Below are positions 62,307-64,000 of a stretch of 64,000 bases of DNA, in pieces. The notes beneath the pieces were generated by a model. The model did not search any database. It was not told the origin of the DNA and saw nothing but the letters and a program-made list of their open reading frames with translations. Origin of the DNA: Mobilicoccus pelagius NBRC 104925 (GTDB lineage: Bacteria; Actinomycetota; Actinomycetes; Actinomycetales; Dermatophilaceae); the NCBI RefSeq assembly GCF_000247995.1, contig NZ_BAFE01000053.1:1-64000 (forward strand). Reading direction: 5' to 3'. The position numbers and the translations under genes were made by a program. The first letter of the stretch is position 1, and each line of letters begins with the position of its first letter.

Positions 62307-63500
62307 ATGACCACCCGTCCCGAGCTCGTCGACCTCCGTCGCACGCTCCACCGAGACCCGGAGGTGGGACTCCACCTCCCCCGCACCCAGAAGACCCTCC
62401 TCGACGCCCTCGAAGGGCTGCCCCTCGAGATCACGACGGGCGGGTCGCTCACCTCGATCACCGCCCTCCTCCGCGGGGGCCGCCGCGGCGAGGGCGACGT
62501 CCCGGCCGTCCTCCTCCGGGCCGACATGGACGGCCTGCCCGTGCGGGAGGAGACGGGCGTCGAGTACGCCTCGACGACCGGCACGATGCACGCCTGCGGC
62601 CACGACCTCCACATGACGATGCTCGTCGGTGCGGTCCGCGACCTGTGCGAGCGCCGCGAGGACCTCCCCGGCGACGTCGTCTTCATGTTCCAGCCCGGTG
62701 AGGAGGGGCACGACGGCGCGGGCCACATGATCCGCGAGGGCGTGCTCGAGGCCTCGGGCCGCAGGGTCGACGCCGCGTACGCCGTCCACGTGTGGTCGGC
62801 GCTCGAGCCGGGCGGCACGTTCGCGACGAAGCCGGGCGCGATGATGGCCGCCTCGCACCGGCTGCAGGTCAAGGTCGTCGGGCAGGGCGGCCACGGCAGC
62901 ACCCCCCACCGCGGCAAGGACCCGGTGCCGGCGCTCGCCGAGATGGTCACCGCGCTCCAGGTGCTCGTCACGCGCCGGTTCGACGTGTTCGACCCCGTCG
63001 TCATCACCGTCGGGTCGTTGCACGCGGGCACGACGTGCAACGTCATCCCCGAGTTCGGCGAGTTCGACGCGACCGTGCGGTCGTTCTCGCACGAGGCCGA
63101 GGAGCGGCTCTTCGACCTCGTCCCGCAGGTGTTGCGGGGGGTCGCCGACTCCCACGGCGTCGAGGTCGAGATCGACTTCGAGCGTCAGTACCCCGTCACC
63201 GTCAACGACGACGCCGAGACCCACTTCGTCGCCGAGGTCGTCGAGGACCTCTTCGGTCCGGAGCGCCACTCCCGGTGGCGCAACCCCCTCGGCGGTGCGG
63301 AGGACTTCTCCCGCGTGCTCGAGGAGGTCCCCGGCGCGTTCATCGGGCTGTCGGCGGTCCCCGAGGGTGGCAACCCCGCGACCGCCCCGTTCAACCACTC
63401 CGCCTACGCCACGTTCGACGACTCCGTCCTCGACGACGGCGTGCGTCTCTTCGTCGAACTCGCCACCCGCCGTCTCGCCGCGCTCGACGCGGACCGCTGA
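62307..63500 (+). CDS. M20 family metallopeptidase/amidohydrolase
   Basis: A 397-residue zinc amidohydrolase of the M20D (hippurate hydrolase/HipO) group. RRTLHRDPEVGLHLPRTQ (about 11-28) is the entry; LLRADMDGLPVREETG (about 70-85) contains the metal Asp; GTMHACGHDLHMTMLVGA (about 92-109), FMFQPGEEGHDGAGHMI (about 128-144) and GGAEDFSRVLEEVPGAF (about 330-346) supply further ligands and the catalytic Glu pair; GGHGSTPHRGKDPV (about 193-206) lies in the dimerisation domain. It cleaves N-acyl or N-benzoyl amino acids. ATG follows GAAAGG. The next gene, a transporter, starts 38 nt after its stop and may import the substrate. Confidence 0.92.
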   Translation: MTTRPELVDLRRTLHRDPEVGLHLPRTQKTLLDALEGLPLEITTGGSLTSITALLRGGRRGEGDVPAVLLRADMDGLPVREETGVEYASTTGTMHACGHDLHMTMLVGAVRDLCERREDLPGDVVFMFQPGEEGHDGAGHMIREGVLEASGRRVDAAYAVHVWSALEPGGTFATKPGAMMAASHRLQVKVVGQGGHGSTPHRGKDPVPALAEMVTALQVLVTRRFDVFDPVVITVGSLHAGTTCNVIPEFGEFDATVRSFSHEAEERLFDLVPQVLRGVADSHGVEVEIDFERQYPVTVNDDAETHFVAEVVEDLFGPERHSRWRNPLGGAEDFSRVLEEVPGAFIGLSAVPEGGNPATAPFNHSAYATFDDSVLDDGVRLFVELATRRLAALDADR

Positions 63501-63538
63501 CCGGTTCGCCGATCCCTCCCCTCCCAGAACGGATCCCC

Positions 63539-64000
63539 GTGTCCTCCACCCCTGCACCGCCGGCGTCGTCTGCGACGTCCTCCCCCACCGACGCCGCCGT
63601 GGCCCGCCGCGCGATCGTCGGCACCGGCATCGGCAACGCCCTCGAGTGGTACGACTGGAACGTCTACGCGACGTTCTCGACGTTCATCGCCGCCCAGCTG
63701 TTCTCCAAGGCCGACCCCACCTCCGCGCTGCTCTCGACGCTCGCGATCTTCGCCGTCGGGTTCATCGCCCGCCCGTTCGGCGGCTACCTCTTCGGGTGGC
63801 TCGCCGACCGGATCGGTCGAAAGCACTCGCTCATGGTCGCCGTCATCTGCGCGTCCGTCGGGTCGCTCCTCATCGCGATCTGCCCGACCTACGACCAGGT
63901 CGGCGTCTGGGCGTCGGCGATCCTCCTCCTCGCCCGGCTCGTCCAGGGCCTCGCCCACGGCGGCGAGCTCCCCTCGGCGCAGACGTACATCGCGGAGGCG
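63539..64000 (+). CDS. MFS transporter, metabolite:H+ symporter type (partial)
   Basis: The first 154 codons of an MFS protein; the 3' part is beyond the window. After a 25-residue Ser/Ala/Pro start, AIVGTGIGNALEWYDWNVYA (about 28-47) and FIARPFGGYLFGWLADRIGR (about 77-96) match the MHS subfamily (proline/betaine, alpha-ketoglutarate, shikimate transporters), with RLVQGLAHGGELPSAQTYIAE (about 133-153) the third signature. GTG start with GAACGGAT upstream; the strong conservation starts near residue 25. Probably co-transcribed with the M20 amidohydrolase. Confidence 0.9.
   Translation, partial: MSSTPAPPASSATSSPTDAAVARRAIVGTGIGNALEWYDWNVYATFSTFIAAQLFSKADPTSALLSTLAIFAVGFIARPFGGYLFGWLADRIGRKHSLMVAVICASVGSLLIAICPTYDQVGVWASAILLLARLVQGLAHGGELPSAQTYIAEA

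Overview
The window is high-GC DNA (roughly 70% or more by eye) packed with ordinary chromosomal genes. It comes from an actinobacterium, most likely a Micrococcales member of the Dermatophilaceae/Intrasporangiaceae type; genus is not decidable by eye. Support for this: a MenA-type menaquinone pathway; the system II cytochrome c genes ccdA-resB-ccsB beside heme genes; a 32-residue bS22 ribosomal protein; a mycobacterial-type LysX; an ArgA of the short mycobacterial type; and many genes with a -10 hexamer 6-9 nt before the start codon, typical of actinobacterial leaderless mRNAs. I see no tRNA, rRNA, CRISPR, insertion sequence or prophage.

Layout. 1-2.4 kb: a NUDIX hydrolase divergent from two unrecognised membrane proteins, one with a leucine-proline repeat tract. 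2.4-4.2 kb: a hipBA toxin-antitoxin pair with three matching operator-like sites. 4.2-6.7 kb: CstA with its small YbdD partner. 7-12.8 kb: menB, an acyltransferase, a convergent SDR gene, menE, a small PLDc_N membrane protein and menA. 12.9-18.4 kb (minus strand): a DUF4229 protein, ccsB, resB, ccdA, a TlpA-like lipoprotein and a histidine phosphatase, running into the heme genes hemL, a MarR-family gene with two compensating frameshifts, hemB, hemD, hemC and hemA (18.4-25.4 kb). Most of these genes overlap by 4 nt (ATGA/GTGA), so the block looks like one or two long translationally coupled operons.

25.6-34.6 kb (minus strand): a glutaredoxin-like protein, a PlsC-like acyltransferase, an epimerase, bS22, an AcuC-like deacetylase, a GNAT enzyme, proC, proline dehydrogenase, a sugar isomerase and a SorC/DeoR-type regulator. 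34.7-40.6 kb is a deoxynucleoside salvage locus: nupC and cdd on one strand, deoA, deoC and a phosphohexomutase-family gene on the other, with a possible 17-codon leader ORF before the mutase. 40.8-47.7 kb: Ppx/GppA, a Cys-rich protein coupled to a methyltransferase, radA, disA, mutY and a small secreted protein. 47.7-50.5 kb: a two-permease ABC exporter.

50.8-53 kb (minus strand): an SMR exporter preceded by a convincing guanidine-III riboswitch, then nadE, argA and a ferredoxin-like gene, the last three GTGA-coupled. A decayed alpha/beta-hydrolase fragment lies next to the riboswitch. 53.8-62 kb (minus strand): clpC, a BASS-type transporter, a PhnP-like hydrolase and lysX. 62.3-64 kb (plus strand): an M20 amidohydrolase and the 5' part of an MFS transporter cut by the window end.

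The central theme is respiratory chain assembly: menaquinone, heme and cytochrome c maturation genes sit together. The most notable signals outside core metabolism are the guanidine-III riboswitch with its exporter, the three-operator hipBA locus, the twice-frameshifted MarR gene inside the heme operon, the mini-ORF before the mutase, and the recurring leaderless promoter pattern. I do not see a clearly undescribed multi-gene system.
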